Shown here: positions 22,085 to 32,802 of the stretch, one piece after another | Layout of the letters: every line of letters starts with the position of its first letter | Position numbering within the stretch: the first letter of the stretch is position 1 | Assembly: GCA_948144175.1 (NCBI GenBank) | Contig: CANXME010002275.1 | Coordinates: 2,918,001-2,982,000, forward strand | DNA: 64,000 nt | Reading direction: 5' to 3' | Source of the DNA: Closterium sp. NIES-65 | Lineage: Eukaryota; Streptophyta; Zygnematophyceae; Desmidiales; Closteriaceae | Position numbers and translations under genes: made by a program | The notes under the pieces: model-generated | The model's database searches: none | What the model was told of the DNA's origin: nothing | What the model saw: only the letters and a program-made list of their open reading frames with translations

Positions 22085-23010
22085 AGGTGCGACAAATTCG
22101 TATGAAGTGTGGCGACAATTTCGGGTTTTCAATAAAGATGTTGGTGAGGACCATGGACGGTTGCGATGTGCTATTGGGACGGGGTTGGCTATAGTGATAC
22201 AATCGGACGATCGACTGGACGACGTGAGCAATCACGCTGCTGAGCAACAAGGGGCACGTGACACTTCCGAAATGGGCGGAACTGGATAACAACACGTATC
22301 TACGCAATAACGCTGACGAGGGCGATCAAACGAGTGCAAGGCTATGCTGTACAGTTGTACAAGGCAGTTGCATTCAGAAAAATTGCCGACATTGACATTC
22401 TCTGCGCTTCTGTACCGGGAGATGTAGAGAGCATAATTTGGAGGTATCCCGAAATTTTCGCGGATGATATGCTTGACAAGCTGCCACCTCAGCGACCAGA
22501 AGACCACAGGATCGAGCTGGAGCCAGGCGCGAAACCAACTGTTTGGTCGTAGTGGCGACTTAGCCAACCGGAGGTCGATAAGTTGCGGAAACAGCTGGAT
22601 TATCTGCTTTCGAAGGGTTTTATCCCGCCGAGCACATCACCTACGCCGCCCCGATACTATTCACACTTAAGAAGGACCGAGGCTTGCGCATGCGTATCGA
22701 CTATCGAGCACCGAATCGGATCACCATCAAGTCACGTTACCCGATTCCGCAAGCGGACGACGTGCTGGATCAGCTTCACGGGGCTCGCTTCTCGAAAATC
22801 GATTTGTGAGGTGGCTACCATCAAATTCGCGTGTTCGCCGATGACTGCCCGAAGACAGCGTTTCACACCCGCTACGACAGTTACGAGTATACTGTGATGC
22901 CGTTCGGGTTGACAAACGCGCCCTCAACCTTCCAGCTCACCATGAACAGGGTGTTTTGGGACATGCTGTACAAGAAAGATCTCGTTTACCTCGACGACAT
23001 CCGGATGTAC
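22085..23010 (+). pseudogene. Gypsy protease end and reverse transcriptase N-terminal half
   Basis: After D1 the protease resumes: a TGA, then ATISGFQ and, past frameshifts, TMDGCDVLLGRGWL. RT starts near 22430 with FADDMLDKLPPQRPEDHRIE, a frameshift, then KLRKQLDYLLSKGFIPPSTS, LRMRIDYRAPNRITIKSRYP, a stop in place of a basic residue after FSKIDL, then GGYHQIRV, MPFGLTNAPSTFQ and the catalytic YLDD at about 22987. The frame is cut by C3 at 23010 (duplicate TGTAC at 23006-23010) and resumes in phase at 30461. Confidence 0.88.
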
Positions 23011-23141
23011 TGATGAGAAGTGAAAATGGATGAATGAACTATGAAAGAGTTGGGTAAAAGTACTAACCCTAATTGGGTTGTACCCCTTGTGGGCTACCCC
23101 ACTACAGCCTACACAAATGTATAAGCTATAATGTTCTGACA
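23011..23141 (-). repeat. C3 3' LTR (left end)
   Basis: 131 bp, next to the minus-strand purine tract CTATGGGGGTG, bounded on the left by TGTAC. Confidence 0.93.
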
Positions 23142-23356
23142 CACCCCCATAGGCAAAGTGGGGGAGAGCAAGTGGTCACAAGACCAGTCAAGCAAAGCAA
23201 AGCAAAAGAAAGCAAAGCAAGCTTAGGGTGGATCACAAAGTCACCACACAGTCCGAGCACAAGAGTAGGGCCACAAGGCCAGTTCACATGCAAGAACATA
23301 TATATAAAGGTAAAACAAGCAAAGACAGGTAGACAGAGAAGACAGTACAAACAAGA

Positions 23357-26300
23357 TCAAGAAGTGAGCAAGTGAGGCCAGGTAGGCACAAGACCTAGCA
23401 CAGTACAGAAACGCTGATGATCACAAGGCGGAAGGGCCTTGGTGAAGATATCAGCAGTGTTGGCCTCAGAGGCCACGTAGGTGAGTTGGAGGTGACCACG
23501 CTGCTGCAGCTCACGAGCCAGGAAGTAGCGGGGAGCAATGTGCTTCGTTTTGTGCTCCAGTCTATGCTCCCGACACAAGGCCAGCATGGCCTTGTTGTCT
23601 ACGTACAGAACTGGAGGAGAACGAGGCTGCTCTCCTAGGTCACTCAGCACGTAGGTGAGCCAACGTAGCTCCTTTGCAGCCATGGCCCCTGCGTAGATCT
23701 CAGCCTCACAGTTGGAGCTGAGAACAGAGGACGAGCGGGTAGACCGCCACGAAACAGAGCCGGAGCCAAGGCTGAAGGTGTAACCCTGTGACGACCGCTG
23801 TGTAGCCTGGTCGTCAGCCCAAGAAGCGTCAACGTGACCTGTGAGGACTACTCGACGTCGCCCTCCAAGCACTAGCCCCATGCCCGACGTACTGCACACG
23901 TAGCGCAACACCCTCTTCACTGCACCCATGTGCTCTGGTCTGTGTCTCCCAGGAGCAACATAGCGGGCCAAGATGCTAAGAGGGTATGCAAGGTCAGGTC
24001 GTGTGCAGGTCATCAGGTACATGAGGCAGCCAAAAAGCTCTGGGTACGGGCCACTCGACTCTACGGACTCATACGAAGGCAGAGCTGAGAGCGAGTGGCG
24101 AGTAGACAGAGGAGTGGCATGAGGCGAGGAGTACGTGAAGCCGAAGCGCTGAAGGACCTGCTGCACCATGTGTGACTGAGTCAAGGTAATGGTGCGCTGT
24201 GCTCTGTCCCGGGTGATCTGCAAGCCAAGGTAGCTGCGCAGTTCACCCAGGTCTGTGCATGTGTGTCTCTTCTGCAGCTCGGACTTCACGTGGGCGAGTC
24301 CAGCAGTGTCAGCAGTGGCAAAGACCATGTCGTCGACGTACACGAGGATGTAGAACGGCGGCAAAGAGGTGTCGCTGCGTAGAAACAGCGACGGATTGGC
24401 TGTTGAAGGAGCAAACCCAAGAGCCGCAAGTGTAGTCCTCAGTGTGTCGTGCCACTCACGGGGCGCCTGGCGGAGACCGTAGACTGGCCGACGGAGGCTC
24501 CACTGGGTACCAGGAGGAAACGACCCAGTGAAGCCAGGAGGGCGGCGCAGCCAGATCTCCTCGTGCAGGCTGCCCTGCAGGAAAGCTGTGTTGAAGTCAA
24601 GAGACTGAAGCTCGTAGTCGCGCTGGGCGGCTATGTGCAGCAGCACCCGAAGAGTGGTCATCTTCAGGGTTGGAGAGAAGGTCCGAAAGTAGTCAACTCC
24701 CTGCCGCTGACTGAAGCCTCGAGCCACGTAACGCGCCTTGAAGACAGGCGGAGAGCCAGGCGGCCGCTTCACCTTGAAGATCCACATCCCACTGACGATG
24801 TTCGCCCTAGGTGGGGGAACCTCGTCAACGTAGGTGTCTGTGGACTTCCAGGAAGCCATGTCTGCATCCATGGCCGACTGCCATTGAGAGGAGTAGGGAC
24901 CCTCGATCGCCTCAGCGTACGATCGAGGAGTCGGGATGTCTGGTGCATTCGGGTCTCCCTCAGGGGAAATCAGCGAGGACATGAGATGGGGCAAAGCAGC
25001 CGCAAAGTACCGGAACTCCTCGTGCCTGTCCTCAAGGACGTCCGTACTAAGAGCACACTCACCCCCAAAGGACGGAGGACAGACAGACTCAGACGCAGCA
25101 ACAAGACTGGCAGCGTAGTCTAGACGATAGCGAGCAGCGAAGTCGACAAGCTCAGCAACTAGAGGAGACGCAGCAGTGGACTCAAAGGTTGGGTCAGTGA
25201 CAACAGTAGCAAGAAGGCGCGTGACAGAAGGATTAGCAGCACGAAAGGAGTCGGAATCCGGGTCAGCAAGCGAAGGAAGAGAGGACTCTGGAGGAGAGGG
25301 CAAAGGGACACGCAGAGGAGCACTGGACGGACATAGTGCCATCTGGTGTGTGCCGGGGACTGAAGGAGGACGCGGACGCGCAGTACGACCACTAGTGCGA
25401 GCAACACGAACAGGCGACACAGGACGAGACGCAGGCTCACGACGCTCCGTAAGACCTCCAGTAGGACCAGTGTAGGAAGAAGGAGCAGGTAGCGGGGAGG
25501 CGGGCTGTAATTGGGACTGCGACTGGACAGGTTGCGGACACTCTAAGGGAGGAGCAGTACTAGTAGAGGGAGGGAGACTAAGAACCTGCTCCAGGAGGGG
25601 AACAAAGTACGGCCTCGGCCGCGCGGCACCTCCAGAATCAGCAAGGTCGGCACGAGGACCCCAAGTGGCAGCACCAGCGCCAGCAGAACCTCTAGCTCCA
25701 ACACCGCCAACTCCAGTACCCTCAGAAGCACGAGCACCAGCAGCACAGCCAGCGCCAACACCCCCAGCAGCTCCAACTCTAGTAGAAACGTTAGCACCAG
25801 CTGCCTCAGCAGCACCCCCAAACGCACCAGCACCAGTAGAAACACCAGCGCCAACACCCCCTGCAGCTCCACCTCCAGCAGCACCAGGACCAACAGCAGC
25901 TCTAGCAGGACCAACTCTAGTAGCTCCAGCAGCACCCCTAGACTCAGCAGCACGTCTCCAACGGCGGGCGGACCACTCGCGCAGCTCCTATGGATAGAGC
26001 GGCTCCCGCCTCGACGAAGCACCGCCGGCGGCCACACAAGCAAACCCAACACCCCAAGGCTCAGCACCCCCAGGCTCAGCACCCCCAGTCTCAGCACCCC
26101 TAGACTCTGCACCCCTAGTCTCAGCACCCCTAGTCTCATCACCCCCAGACCCGGCACCCGCAGACCCGTCACCCGCAGACCCGGCACCCGCAGGCTCAGC
26201 ACCTCTAGCAGCACTAGAGTCAACAGCTACCTCGACAGGCTCGACTGCGTCTACCTGGGACACACCTGAAGGGGTAGGACCCTGAGGATGGAGGGGGCGC

Positions 26301-29272
26301 AAGGAAGAGCGGCGGCGGGGGGAGGGGCGCAGTGCGGTAGGGGAAGAGACGGTAGTAAGGCATGGACTCGTCAAAGGTGACGTCCTGGGAGGACAGAACA
26401 CGGCGAGAGGTGGGGTGGTAAAACCGCCAGCCATGCGCGTCGGGGGGGAAGCCAAGGAAGACGCAGGGAACAGCACGGGGGGTCAGCTTGTCCGAAGACG
26501 AGTCGCGGACAAACGCCCTAGATCCCCAGACCCGAAACGCAGACGCATCGCCAACCTTCCCGGTCCACCGCAAGGCGGGGGAGGTCTCTGGCAAGGAGAC
26601 CCGGGGCTGCAGGTTGAGCTGATGCGCGGAGTACTGAACCGCAAACGGCCACAGAAAATCGGGGGCACCCGCATGCATCATGGACGTACGAGCGACGTCC
26701 ATGAGTATGCCAATGCGGCGCTCAGCAATCCCATTTTGCTGTGGAGAGGCCGGAAGCGTGAAGGTCTGGCGGATGCCCTGTGCAGGTCAGAAGGCTCCTA
26801 GACGGGCAGAGGAAAACTCCCCGCCTCTGTCAGAGTGCAGACGGAGAAGAGGAAAGTCCGAGCCGAAACTCTCTTTGAGCTGGAGACGAGCTGCGCGGAT
26901 CCAGTCGATCAACACCTCAGTGACGTCACCCTTGCTGCGCAAAGGGAAGACTGTGGTGTAGCGCGAGTAGTCGTTAACGACCAGCAGAAAGTACCGCTCT
27001 CGTCCTTGCCCACTGACGTGGGCTGGGCCCCACACGTCCATGTGGAGAGTCTGCAGCGGAGCCTCTGTCGGAGGAAACTCGGAGGAGTGAGGGGCGGCGC
27101 GCTGTCGCCCCTTGGCGCAGGGGACGCTGGAAGGGCGAGGCCCCGGAGGTAGGGGAGGGAGAGACCGAGGGAGACCAGAGACAAGGACACGGGAGGCCAT
27201 GCCTCGAAGACGAGGCAGGGAGGGGTGACCAAGAAGGTGGTGCCAAAGGAGAGTCTAGTGGGAAAGGAGACGACACGAGCAGGGAGCAGACTCAGGACCA
27301 GACCTGGATGCTGCAGCAAACACCTGACTCGACGTAGCTACCTGGGCAGACTCAGCAGCCGGAGGAGACTCAGTAGTAAGGGTGTACAGGCTCGACCCTG
27401 GCCGACGGGTGAACGTGGCCAAGTGTCAGCCTGTCCGAGCACACGTGCTGTGGGTCACTCGCTGACTCTCAGGAGTGAACTGGTCAACCCCTCGATCCTG
27501 TAGGTCCACTCCATTTACCAAAATCGTAGAGAACGAGGGGAGGTAGAGACCAGATAGGGTGCCAGAGGGGGCCGCAGGGCACGGAAGGACAGTGGAGAAG
27601 CTAGCAAGGACAGGACCCCTAGAGGGGTCCGCCAGGTAGAGTGCAACCGGCCGACTAAGCGGCGTAAGAGTGGTGCGGTTTCGAAAGGAGCGGGACGCAC
27701 CTGAGTCCAGGGTGAAGGTGTGGAGGGCCTGAGCTGAAGCAGTACCTGAGAGAGCAGACTCACCAGCACCTGGGGCTGCAGACGCACTAGCACCAAGAGC
27801 AGCAGTCTCTCCAGCACCTAGTGCAGCAGCGTCAATACCCGGGTCATGCGGTACACACAGGTAACAGGCACCCTCAACACTGTCAGCAACAGCATACATG
27901 GCAGCAAGAATAGCATCAAAGTCAAGATCAAAGATAGCAGCCCCGGCCTTGGCCAGATCTCCCCAGCGAGGGATCCCTGTCGCCTCAGGGAACTGGTGAC
28001 GCCACGCGTCCGTCAGGCGACCAAAGCAGCGCTAGGTGGAGTGCGGACCTCCGCACTGCTCACCATTGCGGTCGCCGGTACGGAGAACGTAGGAGCAGGG
28101 ACCAAAACCCCCACCTCGCTGGCGCGTAGTGTACCACTCACGAAGCTGCCGAGGGTACATGGTCACACCACTCCGCTGCTGCTGCTGGCGCTGACCACCA
28201 TTGGCGCCACTCCTCGGTGCAGAGTCGCGACTCGCACCACCACCGCCGCCGCCGCCTCCGCCGCCGCCTCCGCCGCTACCGCCGCCTCCGCCGCCTCCTC
28301 CACCTCCGCCTCCTCCACTACCTCCGCTGCCTCCGCTCCCTCCGCCATCTCCACCGCCTCCGCTGCCTCCACTGCCGCCGCCGCCGCCACCACCCCCGGC
28401 ACCACTCCCACCACCACCCCTACTCCCTCCAACGCCTCCACCACCACCTCCACCACCCCCTCCACCCCCTCCAGAGCTCTTGCCCCCCTTGCCCTTGCCG
28501 GTGCGGCGTCTCCCACTCAAGGCATACGCAGCGCCGACCGACTCGAAACCAACGAGGTTGGCCGCACCAGCAGAGGCGACAGAGGGCAAGAGGGGGGAGG
28601 GAGAACACCCCTCAAAGACGGGGGTGCGAGGGTCACCACGAGAGGCTCCTACAGCGACTATGCTCTTCTCTATCGCTAGGAGGGCCTTCTTGAGGAGGTC
28701 AACGGTGAGAGTGGTGGGGTAAATAGAGAGGAAGTGGTCCCTGATTACGAGAAGAGAGTCGGGAAGTCGGGTGACTATGTAGTAGAGGGTGATGTACATG
28801 GGGGGGGAGGGTTCTTGGCGCAGAACTGAGCCGGAAGCACAGCGCGGTAGCGAGTGTGAAGAGTGCGGAGGTGCATAATGAGGTCAGCGACATTGGGAAA
28901 GGCAGCAAGGTCAGGGAAGAGGAACGGTAGCATGAGGCGGCTCAGTGTAGCAGTGGCAGGGGAAGAGTAGCGTGCAACTACAGTGTCGTACAAGGTCTGA
29001 GCACTCTTGTGCTGGTTAAAGTGCGCACGCTCAGTGGTCGGTAAGTGGCGGCGAACAACAAGGCGAGCAGTAGCATCACGTGTGGCCTAGTGTGAGCGAA
29101 CAGTGGCGTCAGCATCAGCAGTAGGGGCAGGGGAGGCACCAGAAGTGAGGTCAAATAGGGAGAGGCTGTCTGCCCTATCGCACTACAGAAAAAGCTGTAG
29201 ATCATCTACCCAGACTTCAAAGTCCACAGCCCGACCCTCAGCGTCTAAGGTGAGAACGCTAGGGAAAGCCAT
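23357..29272 (-). pseudogene. C3 gag-pol polyprotein
   Basis: Gag starts at ATG 29272 (MAFPSVLTLDAEGRAVDFEV), with stops near 29193 and 29090 and a shift near 28800. It continues through MYITLYYIVTRLPDS and GASRGDPRTPVFEGCSPSPL to a long Gly run. Protease: HTFTLDSGASRSF near 27710. Integrase core: LQTLHMDVWGP, FLLVVNDYSRYT, RLHSDRGGEFSS (27060-26810), stop near 26785, then VARTSMMHAGAPDFLWPF. Linker with GAE-type repeats (26220-25640) in changing frames. The last 687 codons (25420-23357) are open and hold RT (LDFNTAFLQGSLHEEIWL, YVDDMVF) and RNase H (HVDASWADD, NCEAEIYAG). So RT-RNase H is better preserved than the rest. Confidence 0.87.
28236..28485. repeat. C3 nucleocapsid Gly-codon repeat
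   Basis: GCC/TCC/ACC triplets on the plus strand encode long Gly runs with scattered Ser and Ala on the minus strand. Equivalent tracts occur in C4 (37690-37930) and G (51390-51640), in the place where retroelements normally have a zinc knuckle. Confidence 0.85.
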
Positions 29273-29334
29273 AACAACAGTAGGCAGGCGTGGAGTGCTG
29301 TGAGGTAGGGCAGTGTAGTGGCAGAGACTGGGCT

Positions 29335-30236
29335 CTTACCAGACAGGTGGGGCGATCGGGCTGCAGGGCGGCTTGGCTGCACAGTGCGGGGCGGCTCGGC
29401 TGCTGGGCGGCTCGGCTGCACGGTGCTGGGCGGCTCGGCTGTCGGGCGGCTCGGCTGTCGGGCGGCTCGGCTGCTGGGCGGCTCGGCTGCCTGGTGGCCC
29501 GGTTGTCTGGCAAATCGGCCGCGGTGGCGACGGGATGGAGCCGTAGCAGGGGCCTTAGTGGGGTCGCAGTGGGGCCGACGGGGCCGTAGCTGGGGCCGTA
29601 GCGGGGCTGACAGGGCCATAGCGAGGCTGTAGCGGGGCCGCAAGGGGGCCGACGGGGCAGAAGTGGGGCCGTAGCGGGGCTGTAGCGGGGCCGCAACGGG
29701 GCCAAAGTGGGGGGGGGGGGGCGACGGGGCCTAAGCGGGGCCGCAACGGGGCCAACGGGGCCGTAGCGGGGCATAAGCGGGGCTGTAGCGGGGCCGACGG
29801 GGCCTGAGCGGTGCCGACGGTGGGCTAAGCGGGGCTGTAGCGGGGCCGCAACGGGGCCGAAGTGGGGCCGAAGGGGCTTAAGCGGGGCTGCAACGGGGCC
29901 GACGGGGCCTAAGCGGGGCCGACCGGGCCGTAGCGGGGCTGTAGCGGGGCCGCAACAGGGCTGAAGTGGGGGCCGATGGGGCCTAAGCGGGGCCGACGGA
30001 GCCTAAGCGGGGCCGACGGTGGGCTAAGCGGGGCCAACGGGGCTGAAGTGGGGCCGACGGGGCCTAAGCGGGGCCGCAACGAGGCCGTAGCGAGGCCTAA
30101 GCGGGGCCAACGGGGCCTAAGCGGGGCCAAAGCGGGGCCAACGGGGCCGTAGCGGGGCCGACGGTGGGCGGCTCGAGGAGCAGTAAGGGCGGCCAAAGGG
30201 GCCACTAAGGCAACTCGGGGCGCTACTCGTGGTAGG
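29335..30236. repeat. C3 leader array
   Basis: About 0.9 kb of GC-rich tandem units: GGCTCGGCTGCNGGGC near gag (29350-29500), then GGGGCCGACGGGGCCTAAGC and GTAGCGGGGC variants towards the PBS. No coding function can be supported. Confidence 0.88.
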
Positions 30237-30324
30237 AGCAAAGTGCGCTCCAGGCAGGGAAGGAAAAAAAAAGTTCGTGGTAGGCCCTAGGCAGTATTCC
30301 CACTCGGGAACCTGCTCGATACCA

Positions 30325-30455
30325 TGACGAGAAGTGAGAATGGATGAATGAACTATGAAAGAGTTGGGTACAAGTACTAACCCTAATCGGGTTGTACCCC
30401 TTGTGGGCTACCCCACTACAGCCTACACAAATGTATAAGCTATAATGTTCTGACA
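30325..30455 (-). repeat. C3 5' LTR (right end)
   Basis: 131 bp, with the PBS immediately to its left (30311-30324), bounded on the right by TGTAC. Confidence 0.93.
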
Positions 30456-32459
30456 TGTACAGCAAAACTCGAGAGCAACATTAACAGGATTTAGAGGAGG
30501 TGTTCCAGTGCTTGCAGCAGAATAAACCAATTACTAAGAGCTATAAGTGTGAGTTCTTACAGCATGAGCTAGAGTTCCTAGAGCACGTGGTTTCAGGGGA
30601 GGGTATTAAAATTGGCCCTCGAAAAGTGACATCCATTTTGAAGTGGAAGCCGCCCACGAACATCATGGAGTTGCAGAGTTTCCTCGGCTTAGCTAAATAC
30701 GTCCGCCGTTTTTTACCGAATATCACGGGGGTACCCAGGCCATTAACCGATCTTCTGCATAAGGGCGTGGAGTTTCTTTGGGGGGAGAGAGAACAGTTGG
30801 CCTTCGATGAGTTGAAGAAAATTTTGATATCACCCACGGTACTTCGGCTGGCACACCCATCTCGACTGTTCGAAGTCGTGACGGATGCCAGCGATTTCGC
30901 CGTCGGCGCCGTCCTACAGGATTTCGGCAACGGGTTGCAATCGATTGCGTACGAGTCACGGAAAATGCAGCCGCCCGAGCGCAACTACCGTGTACACGAC
31001 AAAGAGATGCTCGCCATCATACACACATTTTGTACCTGGCGGTGTTACGACGGGAGTCGACGTGATGATCAGGACAGACCACAAGTAACTGCAGTACATG
31101 CGCAGCCAACCACAGCTCAACCCGCGACAAATCAGGTGGCTCAATTACCTCGAGTCAAACTTCAGCAACACCATCACATACAAAAAGGGCGCCAACAACA
31201 TCGCCGACGCCCTGACTCGCCCATCAATGCAGACCGCAGCAGTACTAATTGCATATTCTAACCCTTTATTGGCAGGATTATTCAAGCATGGCTACAGGAC
31301 TGACCGGTTTTTCATGACGAATCAACACCAACGGGTCACTACAACACATTTGAGTTATTACCTAGATGTCGGTACTAATCGAGTTTGGGTACCTTCCTAC
31401 TGACCCCTATAAGAGTTGCTGATGCAGGAGGTTCACGAATCCAACCTCTCTAGGCACTTCGGCGTCGACAAAACGTTGAAGTTGCTGCAGCGGAATTACT
31501 ACTGGCCCGACATGGCGTTGGACGTGCAGCACTACGTGTCCGCCTGCCCGACCTGCCAAGCGATGAAGTCATCACGCCAACGTCCAGCTGGATTGCTGTA
31601 GCCCCTCAAGCCACCTGAACGACCATGGCAGTATGTGACAATGGACTACGTCACCGGGCTGCCAGCTGGCGCAAGTGGCAACGACTCGGTGCTGGTCATA
31701 GTTGACCGATTAACGAAGATGGCGCATTTCGCACCATGCCGCACGGCGATCACGGCCGAAGAAACAGAGAAGATTTCCATCTCCACCGTCGTACGCCTAC
31801 ACGGGTTACCTTCAGCGATCATCAGCAACCGGGATCCAAAATTCACGTCAAAGTTCTGGCAGGAAACGTGGGCACAGTACCGAGCCTGCCTGCAGTTTTT
31901 GTCATCATACCATCCGCAAACCGACGGACAGACAGAGAGGACAAACCAGATGATGGAGCAGTTGATTCGCACAAACTACCTCGACATCACCAAGTGGAAA
32001 GATTCGTTCCCCATGCTCGAGTTTGCGTACAACAACGTACCGTCCGCGAGGACTAATCAGTCGCCGTTCTACCTCAATTACGGGATAGATCCCATGGTAC
32101 CCTCTTCAACGACCCCCGACAACCCGGTAGCACACTTGCAGCAGTTTGACTTGGAAATACAAGCAGCGACAAAGCAGCAGAATTTATTCGGAATGCTAAT
32201 ACCGTTGCCAGCCGCTATACTGGCAGACATCGACGGAACTTACCCTTTCATGACAGGCAGATTGTCCCCTTTGACACGAAAAAATTTCGACTGCCCCAAC
32301 CCGCAAAACTGCGTCCCCGCTACGTCGGACCCTTCCGCATCACTCGTATGTTGACCCCAGTCATGACGAAACCGTTGCTACCGGATGACTGGAAGATCCA
32401 CGATGCCTTCCACGTCAGCTTGCTCCGCCATTATGTGGCTCCGCAGCCGCCCGACATCG
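30456..32459 (+). pseudogene. Gypsy RT end, RNase H and integrase
   Basis: The frame resumes directly after C3 (MYSKTREQH, a TAA, then LEEVFQCLQQNK). RT thumb: YKCEFLQHELEFLEHVVSG, LQSFLGLAKYVRRF. RNase H: FEVVTDASDFAVGAVLQ and RVHDKEMLAIIH, then a shift near 31040 and LNYLESNFSNTITYKKGANN. Integrase zinc part: HESNLSRHFGVDKTLKLL and CPTCQAMK, a stop near 31600, then the catalytic core with MDYVTGLP, SNRDPKFTSKFW and HPQTDGQTERTNQ, so all three acidic positions remain. After about 32350 the frame breaks; the linker ends at QPPDI, where C4 is inserted (duplicate CATCG at 32455-32459). Confidence 0.9.
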
Positions 32460-32590
32460 TGAGAAGATATGAACGAGAATGAAATGACTATGAACAAAGT
32501 GAGTACAAATAGGAAACCCTAATTGTGTTGTACCCCCTATGGGATACCCCACTATAGCCTACAGAAACAAGTAAGCTATATGTTCTGACA
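32460..32590 (-). repeat. C4 3' LTR (left end)
   Basis: 131 bp; nearly identical to 39716-39846 (one C/T difference). Confidence 0.94.
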
Positions 32591-32802
32591 CACCCCCATA
32601 GGCAAAGTGGGGGAGAACAAGGGGTCACAAGACCAGTCAAGCAAAGCAAAGCAAAGCTCAGGGTGGATCACAAAGTCACCACGCATTCCGAGCACAAGTT
32701 CAAAGGCCAGAAGGCCAGTTCACATGCAAGATCATATATAGAGATATACAAGAGTCAAGTAAGCAAGAGCAAGAGTATATATAGACGAAGGTACAAACAA
32801 GG

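Larger units (their letters stand above)
23011..30455 (-). mobile_element. Copia element C3, full-length, degenerate
   Basis: Flanked by TGTAC (23006-23010 and 30456-30460). The 131-bp LTRs at 23011-23141 and 30325-30455 differ at about four sites. The PBS reads TGGTATCGAGCAGG, one base short of the C1 form. Internal order on the minus strand: GC-rich leader (30236 to 29335), gag (from 29272), Gly-rich nucleocapsid, protease, integrase, linker and an intact RT-RNase H frame. Gag and integrase carry stops and frameshifts. Confidence 0.95.

Noticed and set aside
28163-28722. Pro-, Arg-His- and Val/Glu-rich frames opposite the C3 nucleocapsid
   Set aside because: Shadows of the Gly-codon run of the minus-strand gag; the gag frame has recognisable conserved flanks.
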